A stretch of 64,000 nt of DNA from Streptomyces longhuiensis (GTDB taxonomy: Bacteria; Actinomycetota; Actinomycetes; Streptomycetales; Streptomycetaceae): positions 7,518,001 through 7,582,000 of the forward strand of contig NZ_CP085173.1 of assembly GCF_020616555.1 (NCBI RefSeq), read 5' to 3'. The notes beneath the pieces are model-generated. The model did no database searches and was not told where the DNA came from. It saw only the letters and a list, made by a program, of their open reading frames with translations. Position 1 is the stretch's first letter; each line of letters opens with the position of its first letter. Position numbers and translations under genes: made by a program. Shown one piece after another: positions 8,242-15,858 of the stretch.

Positions 8242-9093
8242 CTACACGCCGTCCGTGGCCTGATCCCCGGTGAGGCCGTGCCAGTAGCGGTCGGCGGGCT
8301 CCCGCAGCGCCCGCCACGCGTCGACGAACAGCCGGGTCGCGGCGCGGCCCGGCCAGTCGTCCGGCAGCAGCGCGCCGGGCAGTCGCGGATCCCGCTCGAA
8401 CGTCCCGCGCCAGGCGTGCACCAGCCGGGTCCTGGCCACGAACGCGGCCGCGTCGCCGGACGCGTTCTCCGCTGCGCGGAGGTCGGCGAAACGCGCCACG
8501 AACCGCTCGTGGCTCTCGCGGACCGCGGCCAGGTCCCAGGCCCGCTCGATGAGCCGCGCGTCGTCCGGCGTACGGGACGTCAGCCACAGCGCGTACGCGT
8601 CGAGGCCCTGCTCGCGCAGCAGCTCACGCAGCACCGGCACACCACCGGCGTCAGCCGCCACCCACACCCCCTGCCCGAGCGGTCCGAACCCCTCGAACGC
8701 CAACTGCTGCTCCACCAGCGCCCGTTCACGCCACGCGCCGGCCGGAACCCGCAGCAGCAGCTGCTGCCACGCGCCGCCCCACGCCGTCTCGTCGACCGCG
8801 CGCTCCAGCCGATGCGTCCACGCGGTGAGCAGCGTCACCAGGCGCGGCTCCAGGACGAGGCGGGTCCGGCGCCCGGCCGGCTCCGTGCGCACCCAGCCCT
8901 CCCGCGCGAGCCGCGTCAGGGCGCGGCGCGTCGCCGCCTCGCCGATGCCGCAGGCGCCGAGCGCGCCCACGACGGCCCCCGACCACACCTTCCCGTCGCC
9001 GGGATAGCGCACGTACTCGCCGAGAACGGTGAGCGCGAGCGTGCGCGCACTGGGCGAACCGTCGCCCCGCCGCCGGGTCCGTGGCTCTTCCAA
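8242..9093 (-). CDS. PaaX-family transcriptional regulator
   Basis: 283 residues with the layout of PaaX repressors: an N-terminal winged helix (LALTVLGEYVRYP then TRRALTRLAREGWVRTEPAGR, about residues 18-70), a central PaaX domain and a C-terminal domain with FVARTRLVHAWRGTFERDPRLPGALLPDDWPG. PaaX proteins respond to phenylacetyl-CoA or related acyl-CoA thioesters. The TTG start follows GAGGGAG. It is divergent from the flavin oxidoreductase-dehydrogenase pair, and the two promoters overlap face to face, which makes that operon the likely target besides its own gene. No phenylacetate catabolic genes are in the window, so its ligand is open. Confidence 0.88.
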   Translation of the reverse strand: MEEPRTRRRGDGSPSARTLALTVLGEYVRYPGDGKVWSGAVVGALGACGIGEAATRRALTRLAREGWVRTEPAGRRTRLVLEPRLVTLLTAWTHRLERAVDETAWGGAWQQLLLRVPAGAWRERALVEQQLAFEGFGPLGQGVWVAADAGGVPVLRELLREQGLDAYALWLTSRTPDDARLIERAWDLAAVRESHERFVARFADLRAAENASGDAAAFVARTRLVHAWRGTFERDPRLPGALLPDDWPGRAATRLFVDAWRALREPADRYWHGLTGDQATDGV

Positions 9094-9130
9094 CTCCCGC
9101 TCCCTCTGCCGCTGTTGCCGTGTGCGTCTG

Positions 9131-9163
9131 TTGATTTATACGCCGCGTCGCTATAGGACGTAA
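9131..9163. promoter_or_regulatory. Overlapping divergent promoters for the PaaX gene and the flavin oxidoreductase operon
   Basis: Plus strand: TTGATT (9131-9136), 17-base spacer, TAGGAC (9154-9159). Minus strand: TTACGT (9163-9158), 17-base spacer, TATAAA (9140-9135). Each -10 overlaps the opposite -35, so a protein bound here, or polymerase itself, would affect both directions. Spacing and hexamers are read directly; activity is inferred. Confidence 0.55.
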
Positions 9164-9217
9164 GAAGCACGATGCCCGACCTTGTGTCTCATGTCCTGGC
9201 CGACGAAAGGCGTACGC

Positions 9218-10396
9218 GTGCACTCTCCAGCGCATCGACTGCCCACACGCTTCGGCGCGTTCATCGCCCCGTACCACGGAACCGACGGCAGCCCCGCCCT
9301 CCAGATCCGCGGCGACCTCGACCTGGTCCGTCATCTCGACACCCTCGGCTACGACGAGGCGTGGATCGGCGAGCACCACTCCGCCGGGTACGAGACCGTC
9401 GCGTCGCCCGAGGTGTTCATCGCGGCGGCCGCCGAGCTCACGCGGCGGATCAGGCTCGGCACCGGCGTGAACTCCCTGCCGTACCACCACCCCCTGATCC
9501 TCGCCGACCGGCTGCTCCAGCTCGACCACCAGACGATGGGGCGGGTGATGTTCGGCGCGGGCCCGGGCCAGCTGGCCTCCGACGCGTTCATGATGGGCAT
9601 CGACCCGCTGCGCCAGCGCGCCATGATGGCCGAGGCGCTCGACGCGATCGTGCGCCTGGTGCGCGGCGAGACGGTGACCGAGCGCACGGACTGGTACGAG
9701 CTCGCCGACGCGCGCCTCCAGCTCGGCCCCTACCGGCCCGAGGGCCTCGACATGGCCGTCGCCTCCACCGTCTCCCCCTCCGGCTCCGTCCAGGCGGGCC
9801 GGCACGGCATCGGCCTGCTGTCCCTCGCCGCCGCGGACCCGGCCGGGCTCGCGGCCCTGAACGGGAACTGGACGGCGTACGAGAAGTCCTGCGCCCGGCA
9901 CGGCCACACCGCCGACCGCGCCGCCTGGCGCCTCGTTGTGCCGATGCACCTCGCCGAGACCCGCGATGCGGCCCGGGAGCAGGCGGCGCACGGGGTGCTG
10001 CACCTGGTGCGCTACATCGAGGGCCTGTCCGGCACGGAGCTGCCCTGGGGCCGCACCGCGAAGGACGCGCTCGACCGGTGGACGACCGAGGGCTTCCCGG
10101 TCTTCGGGGTGGCCACCATCGGCACCCCGGACGACGCGCTGGCCCGTATCGAGGCGCTCGCCGAGGCCTGCGGCGGCTTCGGTACGCTCCTCCTGCTCGA
10201 CCTGCCGACCGGCACCCCCGCCGCCAAGCGCCGCAGCTACGAGCTGTTCGCCGAGCACGTGGTCCCGCACTGCACCGGCGCGAACCGGCGCCGCACCGCG
10301 TCGGCCGCCTGGGCCCACGAGAACAGCGAGCGGTTCGTCGGGGCGATGCGCAGCGCCGTCGAGGCGGCCGTGCGCGGCGGGGGAGAGGTCCGATGA
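9218..10396 (+). CDS. LLM-class (luciferase-like) flavin-dependent oxidoreductase
   Basis: 392 residues of the bacterial luciferase-like TIM-barrel family, which uses reduced FMN and oxygen to oxidise small organic molecules. Signatures include EAWIGEHHSAGYE near residue 38, RIRLGTGVNSLPYHHP near residue 77 and GRVMFGAGPGQL near residue 105. The frame is open to a TTG at 9182, but GTG 9218 has GAAAGG at 7 bases and gives the expected N-terminus. The stop codon overlaps the start of the dehydrogenase gene (ATGA), so the two are made together. The pair would fit oxidation followed by dehydrogenation of one substrate, which I cannot identify. Confidence 0.88.
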   Translation: MHSPAHRLPTRFGAFIAPYHGTDGSPALQIRGDLDLVRHLDTLGYDEAWIGEHHSAGYETVASPEVFIAAAAELTRRIRLGTGVNSLPYHHPLILADRLLQLDHQTMGRVMFGAGPGQLASDAFMMGIDPLRQRAMMAEALDAIVRLVRGETVTERTDWYELADARLQLGPYRPEGLDMAVASTVSPSGSVQAGRHGIGLLSLAAADPAGLAALNGNWTAYEKSCARHGHTADRAAWRLVVPMHLAETRDAAREQAAHGVLHLVRYIEGLSGTELPWGRTAKDALDRWTTEGFPVFGVATIGTPDDALARIEALAEACGGFGTLLLLDLPTGTPAAKRRSYELFAEHVVPHCTGANRRRTASAAWAHENSERFVGAMRSAVEAAVRGGGEVR

Positions 10397-11439
10397 GGGC
10401 CGCCGTCCTGCGCCGCGGCCGGTTCGTCGAGGACGAGGTGCCCGAGCCCGTGGCAGGCCCGGGCCAGGTCCTCGCCGAGCCGCTCGCCACCGGCATCTGC
10501 GGCTCCGACCTGTCCGCCGCCCGCCACACCGACGCCTTCCTGCGCGCTTCCCGCGACTCCGGCACCGAGGCGTTCCTGTTCGACCCGGACGCCGATCTGG
10601 TCATGGGGCACGAGCTGTGCGCGCGGGTGCTCAGCCCAGGGGAGTGGCAGGGCAAGGTCGTCGTCGGGCTGCCATGGGTGCTCGACGGGGGCGGCACCCT
10701 GCGCACCGTCGGATACGCCACCGCCTTCCCGGGCGGCTTCGGGCAGCGCGTCGTGCTGCAGGAGGCCGCGCTGATCCCCGTGCCCGACCACGTGCCGCCG
10801 CATGTCGCCGCGCTCACCGAGCCGCTCGCCGTCGGCTTCGGGAACGTCGCGCGGGCCGCGCCCGAGCCCGGCTCCGGCGCCGTCGTCATCGGGGCGGGGC
10901 CCATCGGCCTCGGGGCCGTCGCCGCGCTCGTGGAGCGGGGCGTGGCACCCGTCGTCGTGTCGGAGCCGTCCCCGCGGCGACGCGCCCTCGCCGAGCGCTT
11001 CGGCGCGCACGTGTGCGTCGACCCGGCGGCGCAGGACCCCTTCGACGCGTGGCGGGCGGCCGCGCCCGCGGACACGCCGCTCACGGTCCTGGAGTGCTCG
11101 GGCCGCGCCGGCATGTTCGACGAGATCCTGCACAGGGCGCCGCGCAGGACGCGGGTGCTCCTCATCGGGGCCTGCATGACGGAGGACGTCTTCACCCCCG
11201 TCGTGGGCCTCTACAAGGACATCACCGTGACCATGTGCATGGCGTACCCGCCGGAGGAGTTCGGCAGGACCCTGGAGCGCGTCGCGGACGGCACGATCGA
11301 CGCGGCCGCGCTCGTCACGGGACAGGTGGGCCTGGGCGGGGTGTCGGCGGCGCTGGAGACACTGCGGCAGCCGGACGAGCACGTGAAGGTCCTGGTGCGC
11401 CCCGGGCTGCCCGGCACCGGCCTGCATCCGGCGCCCTGA
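10393..11439 (+). CDS. Medium-chain dehydrogenase/reductase (zinc-type alcohol dehydrogenase-like)
   Basis: 348 residues with a GroES-like N-terminal domain and a Rossmann domain (VIGAGPIGLGAVAAL near residue 165). The catalytic zinc ligands are suggested by GICGSDL near residue 36 and MGHELCARV near residue 73. The four-cysteine structural zinc lobe of classical alcohol dehydrogenases is absent: the segment after GHE runs through VVVGLPWVLDGGGTLRT without a cysteine cluster. Members of this type act on alcohols, threonine or butanediol. The start overlaps the flavin oxidoreductase stop by four bases, and a strong hairpin follows 6 bases after the stop. Confidence 0.85.
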   Translation: MRAAVLRRGRFVEDEVPEPVAGPGQVLAEPLATGICGSDLSAARHTDAFLRASRDSGTEAFLFDPDADLVMGHELCARVLSPGEWQGKVVVGLPWVLDGGGTLRTVGYATAFPGGFGQRVVLQEAALIPVPDHVPPHVAALTEPLAVGFGNVARAAPEPGSGAVVIGAGPIGLGAVAALVERGVAPVVVSEPSPRRRALAERFGAHVCVDPAAQDPFDAWRAAAPADTPLTVLECSGRAGMFDEILHRAPRRTRVLLIGACMTEDVFTPVVGLYKDITVTMCMAYPPEEFGRTLERVADGTIDAAALVTGQVGLGGVSAALETLRQPDEHVKVLVRPGLPGTGLHPAP

Positions 11440-11445
11440 GACAGG

Positions 11446-11481
11446 CGAAGGGCCCCGAACCAAGCGGTTCGGGGCCCTTCG
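11446..11481. terminator. Strong bidirectional hairpin terminator
   Basis: A perfect 16-bp stem (11446-11461 with 11466-11481) with loop AAGC lies between the convergent dehydrogenase and pssA genes. It is symmetrical and would stop transcription in both directions. Confidence 0.9.
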
Positions 11482-11497
11482 GACGTACAGGTGCGGG

Positions 11498-12352
11498 TTA
11501 CGGCAGCTGTGCGGCGCGTGCCTCGCGGCGGTTGTCCCGGAAGTTGTTCACCCTCCGGGCCGTGGCGAACAGCGGGATCACGGCGCCGAGGACCAGCTGG
11601 AGCGCGCAGCCGGTCTGGAGCAGCAGCTGGCCGCCGGGGGCGTCGAACGCCCAGGCCGCCAGGAGCCCCATCGCCGCCACGATCCACCCCAGCATCGCGA
11701 CCGCGAGCGGACCGCGCGGCTTCGGGTACTCGACGCGGCTCACCATCAGCCAGGCCGTCCCGATGATCGCGAGGACCGTGGCCACGAACGGCAGCTCGAG
11801 GAGCACGATCGACACGACCGTGAGCGCCCCGAAGGGGCTCGGCATGCCCTGGAAGGTGCCGTCCTTCACCGTGACGCACGAGAATCTCGCGAGCCTCAGC
11901 ACGACGGCCAGGAGCACCACGATGGCGCCCACCGCCGCGACCCGCTGATGCGCGTCGTCCGCGACCATGCCGTACACGAGGACGAAGTAGGCGGGCGCGA
12001 GGCCGAAGCTGATGAGGTCCGAGAGGTTGTCCAGCTCGGCGCCCATCGGCGACGAGCGGAGCTTGCGCGCCACCAGGCCGTCGAACAGGTCGAAGATCGC
12101 CGCGGCCAGCATCAGGATCACGGCCGTGGCCGCGCTGTGCCGGGCCATGCCCGACTCCTGGCTGCCCTGGAGGTGCGGGATCAGGATGCCGGTGGTGGTG
12201 AAGTACACCGCCATGAAGCCGCACGTGGCGTTACCGAGCGTGAGGGTGTCCGCTATCGACAGGCGCAGTGAAAGCGGCATTTCCTCCGCTTCGTCCGCCT
12301 CCTCGGCCTCGGGCACCCACCCGGCCTGCGTCTCTGGATCAGTCACGGTCAA
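11498..12352 (-). CDS. pssA: CDP-diacylglycerol--serine O-phosphatidyltransferase
   Basis: 284-residue integral membrane enzyme that joins CDP-diacylglycerol and serine to make phosphatidylserine. The CDP-alcohol phosphotransferase signature DGx2ARx8Gx3Dx3D is complete: [14 protein letters not shown] followed by AELDNLSD, near residues 89-111. About seven hydrophobic segments follow, after an acidic N-terminal tail ([10 protein letters not shown]). The start is uncertain between TTG at 12352 and GTG at 12346; both lie inside the end of psd. The overlap makes pssA translationally coupled to psd, which supplies the next enzyme of the same pathway. Confidence 0.94.
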   Translation of the reverse strand: MTVTDPETQAGWVPEAEEADEAEEMPLSLRLSIADTLTLGNATCGFMAVYFTTTGILIPHLQGSQESGMARHSAATAVILMLAAAIFDLFDGLVARKLRSSPMGAELDNLSDLISFGLAPAYFVLVYGMVADDAHQRVAAVGAIVVLLAVVLRLARFSCVTVKDGTFQGMPSPFGALTVVSIVLLELPFVATVLAIIGTAWLMVSRVEYPKPRGPLAVAMLGWIVAAMGLLAAWAFDAPGGQLLLQTGCALQLVLGAVIPLFATARRVNNFRDNRREARAAQLP

Positions 12353-12995
12353 TGCGAGTCACCCCAGCCACGGTCTTCTGACCGACCTCGACCGCGACCT
12401 CGACACCCTCGGGGAGGTAGATGTCGACGCGCGACCCGAAGCGGATCAGACCGATGCGCTCGCCCTGCTCGAGCTTGGTGCCCTGCGGGACGTACGGGAC
12501 GATCCGGCGGGCGACCGCGCCGGCGATCTGCACCATCTCGATGTCGCCGAGCTCGGTGTCGAAGTGCCAGACAACGCGCTCGTTGTTCTCGCTCTCCTTG
12601 TTGAACGCCGGGACGAACCCGCCGGGGATGTGCTCCACGGACGTCACCGTGCCCGCGAGGGGCGCGCGGTTGACGTGGACGTTCAGCGGGCTCATGAAGA
12701 TCGCGACCCGGGTCCGCCCGTCCTTCCACGGCATGATGCTCTGCACCACGCCGTCGGCCGGGGAGATGACCCGGCCGGGGGCGATCTCACGCTCGGGGTC
12801 GCGGAAGAACCACAGCATGCCGGCCGCCAGAGCGGTGGCGGGTACGGCTACTGCGGCGGCCTTCTTGGAGCGACGCGAACGGGCCAGGCTCAGGGCGGCT
12901 GTGGCGACGGTCGGCAGGAGCCACGGCGATGCTCCGCGCGCAATGCGTCCACCGAGGACGCCGTCGCGTGGTGCAGAGGTTTGGCTGTGGGGCAT
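12339..12995 (-). CDS. psd: Phosphatidylserine decarboxylase proenzyme
   Basis: 218 residues, the short actinobacterial form. The enzyme decarboxylates phosphatidylserine to phosphatidylethanolamine using a pyruvoyl group made by self-cleavage. The cleavage region reads [12 protein letters not shown] near residue 187, with the GS pair supplying the serine that becomes pyruvoyl; the preceding residue is Phe instead of the usual Leu of LGST. FRDPER near residue 65 and SPLNVHVNR near residue 102 are family motifs. A hydrophobic segment at about 46-64 can anchor it. It overlaps pssA by 8-14 bases. AAGG precedes the ATG. Confidence 0.94.
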   Translation of the reverse strand: MPHSQTSAPRDGVLGGRIARGASPWLLPTVATAALSLARSRRSKKAAAVAVPATALAAGMLWFFRDPEREIAPGRVISPADGVVQSIMPWKDGRTRVAIFMSPLNVHVNRAPLAGTVTSVEHIPGGFVPAFNKESENNERVVWHFDTELGDIEMVQIAGAVARRIVPYVPQGTKLEQGERIGLIRFGSRVDIYLPEGVEVAVEVGQKTVAGVTRIDRD

Positions 12996-13055
12996 GGATG
13001 ACCTTCGTAGCGGATGATGCCGCGCTCTGTACGGGGGGACGGCGGCTTTTCCGGG

Positions 13056-13086
13056 ATGCTATCGGTTGCGGGCCACAACTGGGCAA
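13056..13086 (-). promoter_or_regulatory. Possible promoter of psd-pssA
   Basis: On the minus strand TTGCCC (13086-13081) and TAGCAT (13061-13056) are 19 bases apart, 60 bases before the psd ATG. The spacing is longer than ideal, so this is tentative. It would allow psd-pssA to be expressed separately from the acyl-CoA genes upstream. Confidence 0.35.
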
Positions 13087-13120
13087 GCCAGGAAGCTGAG
13101 TCGGCGGCTGAAGAGTGCTG

Positions 13121-13157
13121 ACAGGGTGTGATCTTCTTCTCGAACAAAACACCCTGT
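13121..13157 (-). terminator. Weak hairpin after the acyl-CoA dehydrogenase gene
   Basis: A perfect 9-bp stem (ACAGGGTGT, 13121-13129, with ACACCCTGT, 13149-13157) encloses a 19-base loop, beginning 10 bases after the stop at 13167 on the minus strand. The large loop makes it a weak terminator or an attenuator between this gene and psd. Confidence 0.45.
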
Positions 13158-13166
13158 AGCGGACAT

Positions 13167-14372
13167 TCAGCCCTGGAATCGATACTCCTCGAGCAGGCGG
13201 CGGCCAATGATCATTTTCTGGATCTCGGCGGTACCTTCACCGATCAGGAGCATCGGTGCCTCGCGGTAGAGACGCTCGATCTCGTACTCCTTGGAGAAGC
13301 CGTAGCCGCCGTGGATCCGGAAGGCGTCCTCGACCACTTCCTTGCAGTATTCGGAGGCGAGATACTTCGCCATTCCTGCTTCGAGGTCGTTTCGTTCCCC
13401 GGAGTCCTTTTTGCGTGCTGCATTGACCATCATCGCATGGGCGGCCTCGACCTTGGTAGCCATCTCCGCGAGCTTGAACTGGATGGCCTGGTGCTGAGCG
13501 ATCGGCTTGCCGAAGGTGTGGCGTTGCTGGGCGTACGAAACCCCCAGCTCAAACGCACGCTGCGCGACACCGCAGCCACGTGCCGCGACATTCACGCGGC
13601 CGACTTCGACTCCGTCCATCATTTGGTAAAACCCTCGGCCGGTCTCGCCGCCGAGCACCCGATTGGCCGGAATGCGTAGTCCGTCCATGATGAGTTCGGT
13701 CGTGTCGACGCCCTTGTAACCCATCTTGTCGATCTTCCCCGGGATCGTGAGGCCGGGGCGGACCTCTCCGAAGCCGGGCTCCTTCTCGACGAGGAAGGTC
13801 GTCATCGACTTGTGGGGCGCCGTACCCTCGGGGTGTCCTTCGTCACTCTTGACCAGAACGGCCACCAGAGACGACGAGCCGCCGTTCGTCAGCCACATCT
13901 TCTGGCCGTTCAGGACGTACTCGTCCCCGTCCTTCACCGCCTTCGACGAGATCGCCGACACGTCCGAGCCGAGCGCCGGCTCCGACATCGAGAACGCGCC
14001 GCGCGTCTCGCCCAGCGCCATGCGCGGCAGGAAGTGGTCCTTCTGCTCCTGCGTGCCGTGCTGCTTGAGCATGTACGCCACGATGAAGTGGGTGTTGATG
14101 ATGCCGGAGACCGACATCCAGCCGCGGGCGATCTCCTCGACGCACAGCGCGTACGTGAGAAGGGACTCGCCCAGGCCCCCGTACTCCTCGGGGATCATCA
14201 GGCCGAACAGGCCCAATTCCTTGAGGCCGTCGACGATCTGCTGCGGGTACTCGTCGCGGTGCTCCAGCTCGGTCGCGACCGGGATGATCTCCTTGTCCAC
14301 GAAGTCGCGGACGGTGGAGAGGATCTCCTGCTGGACGTCGGTGAGACCGGCGGTCTGGGCGAGTCGCGCCAT
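13167..14372 (-). CDS. mcd: Acyl-CoA dehydrogenase, probable (2S)-methylsuccinyl-CoA dehydrogenase
   Basis: 401-residue FAD acyl-CoA dehydrogenase. Visible motifs are ETRGAFSMSEPALGSDVSAI (about 128-147) that contacts FAD, WLTNGGSSS, QRHTFGKPIAQHQ and the C-terminal LLIGEGTAEIQ, whose Glu is the usual catalytic base position. The gene name rests on context: it follows mesaconyl-CoA hydratase, malyl-CoA lyase, ethylmalonyl-CoA mutase and Ccr on one strand, and methylsuccinyl-CoA to mesaconyl-CoA oxidation is the missing step. The proteobacterial enzyme is clearly longer (about 550 residues), so substrate identity is less certain than family. Two bases separate it from the hydratase gene. Confidence 0.85.
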   Translation of the reverse strand: MARLAQTAGLTDVQQEILSTVRDFVDKEIIPVATELEHRDEYPQQIVDGLKELGLFGLMIPEEYGGLGESLLTYALCVEEIARGWMSVSGIINTHFIVAYMLKQHGTQEQKDHFLPRMALGETRGAFSMSEPALGSDVSAISSKAVKDGDEYVLNGQKMWLTNGGSSSLVAVLVKSDEGHPEGTAPHKSMTTFLVEKEPGFGEVRPGLTIPGKIDKMGYKGVDTTELIMDGLRIPANRVLGGETGRGFYQMMDGVEVGRVNVAARGCGVAQRAFELGVSYAQQRHTFGKPIAQHQAIQFKLAEMATKVEAAHAMMVNAARKKDSGERNDLEAGMAKYLASEYCKEVVEDAFRIHGGYGFSKEYEIERLYREAPMLLIGEGTAEIQKMIIGRRLLEEYRFQG

Positions 14373-14374
14373 GG

Positions 14375-14887
14375 CTACTTCTCCTGCGACTTGAGTTCCG
14401 GGCGGCCGGGCTGCTCGCCGCCGCGCTCCTTGATGTACGTCTCGGTGGGGACCATGACCTTGCGGCGGAACACGCAGACCAGGGTGCCGTCCTGCTTGTA
14501 GCCCTTGGTCTCCACGTAGACGATCCCGCGGTCGTTCTTCGAGCGGGAGGGCGTCTTGTCGAGGACCGTCGTCTCGCCGTAGATCGTGTCGCCGTGGAAG
14601 GTCGGCGCGACATGGCGCAGCGACTCGATCTCGAGGTTCGCGATCGCCTTGCCCGACACGTCCGGGACGGACATGCCGAGGAGCAGCGAGTAGATGTAGT
14701 TCCCGACGACGACGTTCTTGCCGAAGTCCGTCGTGTTCTCCGCATAGTTGGTGTCCATGTGGAGGGGGTGGTGGTTCATCGTCAGGAGGCAGAAGAGGTG
14801 GTCGTCGTACTCCGTGACGGTCTTTCCGGGCCAGTGCTTGTAGACCGCGCCGACCTCGAACTCTTCGTAGGTGCGTCCGAACTGCAT
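14375..14887 (-). CDS. mch: MaoC-type hydratase, probable mesaconyl-C1-CoA hydratase
   Basis: 170-residue hot-dog fold hydratase. The MaoC catalytic segment reads NHHPLHMDTNYAENT near residues 38-52, with the His/Asp expected of (R)-specific enoyl-CoA hydratases, and VVGNYIYSLLLGMSV follows. In the ethylmalonyl-CoA pathway this enzyme adds water to mesaconyl-CoA to give beta-methylmalyl-CoA, the substrate of the lyase encoded just upstream. I place the start at the ATG at 14887, 5 bases after the lyase stop, where homology begins; the open frame extends further but has no reason to be used. Proteobacterial Mch is about twice this length. Confidence 0.88.
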   Translation of the reverse strand: MQFGRTYEEFEVGAVYKHWPGKTVTEYDDHLFCLLTMNHHPLHMDTNYAENTTDFGKNVVVGNYIYSLLLGMSVPDVSGKAIANLEIESLRHVAPTFHGDTIYGETTVLDKTPSRSKNDRGIVYVETKGYKQDGTLVCVFRRKVMVPTETYIKERGGEQPGRPELKSQEK

Positions 14888-14892
14888 GGTGC

Positions 14893-15858
14893 TCAGGCCT
14901 CCGGGGCTTCGAACTTGGAGGTGCGCTGCATGCCCGCGGCGCGTCCCTTGCCGGAGATGACCAGGGCCATCTTGCGGCTGGCCTCGTCGATCATCTCGTC
15001 GCCCAGCATCGCCGAGCCCTTCTTGCCGCCGGCCTCCGACGTGCAGAAGTCGTACGCGTCCAGGATCAGCTCGGCGTGGTCGTAGTCCTCCTGCGAGGGC
15101 GAGAAGATCTCGTTCGCCGCGGCGACCTGGTCCGGGTGCAGCACCCACTTGCCGTCGAAACCGAGGGCCGCGGCGCGCTTGGCGACCGCCTTGTAGCCCT
15201 CCTGGTTGCGGATCTGCAGGTAGGGACCGTCGATCGCCTGGAGGTTGTTGGCGCGGGCGGCCATCAGGATCTTCATCAGGATGTAGTGGTAGGCGTCGGC
15301 GTCGTAGCCGGGCGGCTGCTCGCCGACGACCAGGGACTTCATGTTGATGGAGGCCATGAAGTCGGCCGGGCCGAAGATGATCGTCTCGACACGCTGGGAG
15401 GCCGTCGCGATCGCGTTGACGTTGTTGAGGCCCTGCGCGTTCTCGATCTGCGCCTCGATACCGATCTTGCCGACCTCGAAGCCCATCGTCTTCTCGATCT
15501 GCGTGAGCAGCAGGTCCAGCGCGACGATCTGCTGCGCGTCCTGGACCTTCGGCAGCATGATGCAGTCGAGGTTCTGGCCCGCGCCCTCGACGACCGTGAC
15601 GACGTCGCGGTACGTCCACTCGGTCGTCCAGTCGTTCACGCGCACCACGCGCGTCTTGCCCGTCCAGTCACCCTCGTTCAGGAACTTGACGATGGTGTGC
15701 CGCGCCTCCGGCTTGGCGAGCGGCGCGCAGGCGTCCTCCAGGTCCAGGAACACCTGGTCCGCGGGCAGACCCTGGGCCTTCTCCAGGAAGCGGGGGTTCG
15801 ATCCCGGGACCGCGAGACACGAGCGGCGGGGACGAAGACGGTTGATGGGCGCGGTCAT
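14893..15858 (-). CDS. mcl1: L-malyl-CoA/beta-methylmalyl-CoA lyase (HpcH/HpaI-CitE family)
   Basis: 321-residue TIM-barrel lyase. Family motifs are RSCLAVPGSNPRF at the N-terminus, VFLDLEDACAP near residue 38 (Glu/Asp for Mg2+ and CoA substrate), IEAQIENAQGLNNV near residue 134 and IIFGPADFMASI near residue 160. It cleaves beta-methylmalyl-CoA to glyoxylate and propionyl-CoA and, in relatives, handles malyl-CoA. Its start overlaps the stop of the mutase gene by four bases (15855-15858), so the two are coupled. The context in the ethylmalonyl-CoA block makes this role much likelier than citrate lyase. Confidence 0.92.
   Translation of the reverse strand: MTAPINRLRPRRSCLAVPGSNPRFLEKAQGLPADQVFLDLEDACAPLAKPEARHTIVKFLNEGDWTGKTRVVRVNDWTTEWTYRDVVTVVEGAGQNLDCIMLPKVQDAQQIVALDLLLTQIEKTMGFEVGKIGIEAQIENAQGLNNVNAIATASQRVETIIFGPADFMASINMKSLVVGEQPPGYDADAYHYILMKILMAARANNLQAIDGPYLQIRNQEGYKAVAKRAAALGFDGKWVLHPDQVAAANEIFSPSQEDYDHAELILDAYDFCTSEAGGKKGSAMLGDEMIDEASRKMALVISGKGRAAGMQRTSKFEAPEA

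Noticed and set aside
8015..8263. Plus-strand frame over the PucR remnant
   Set aside because: It reads the opposite strand of the decayed regulator and has no ribosome binding site or family similarity.
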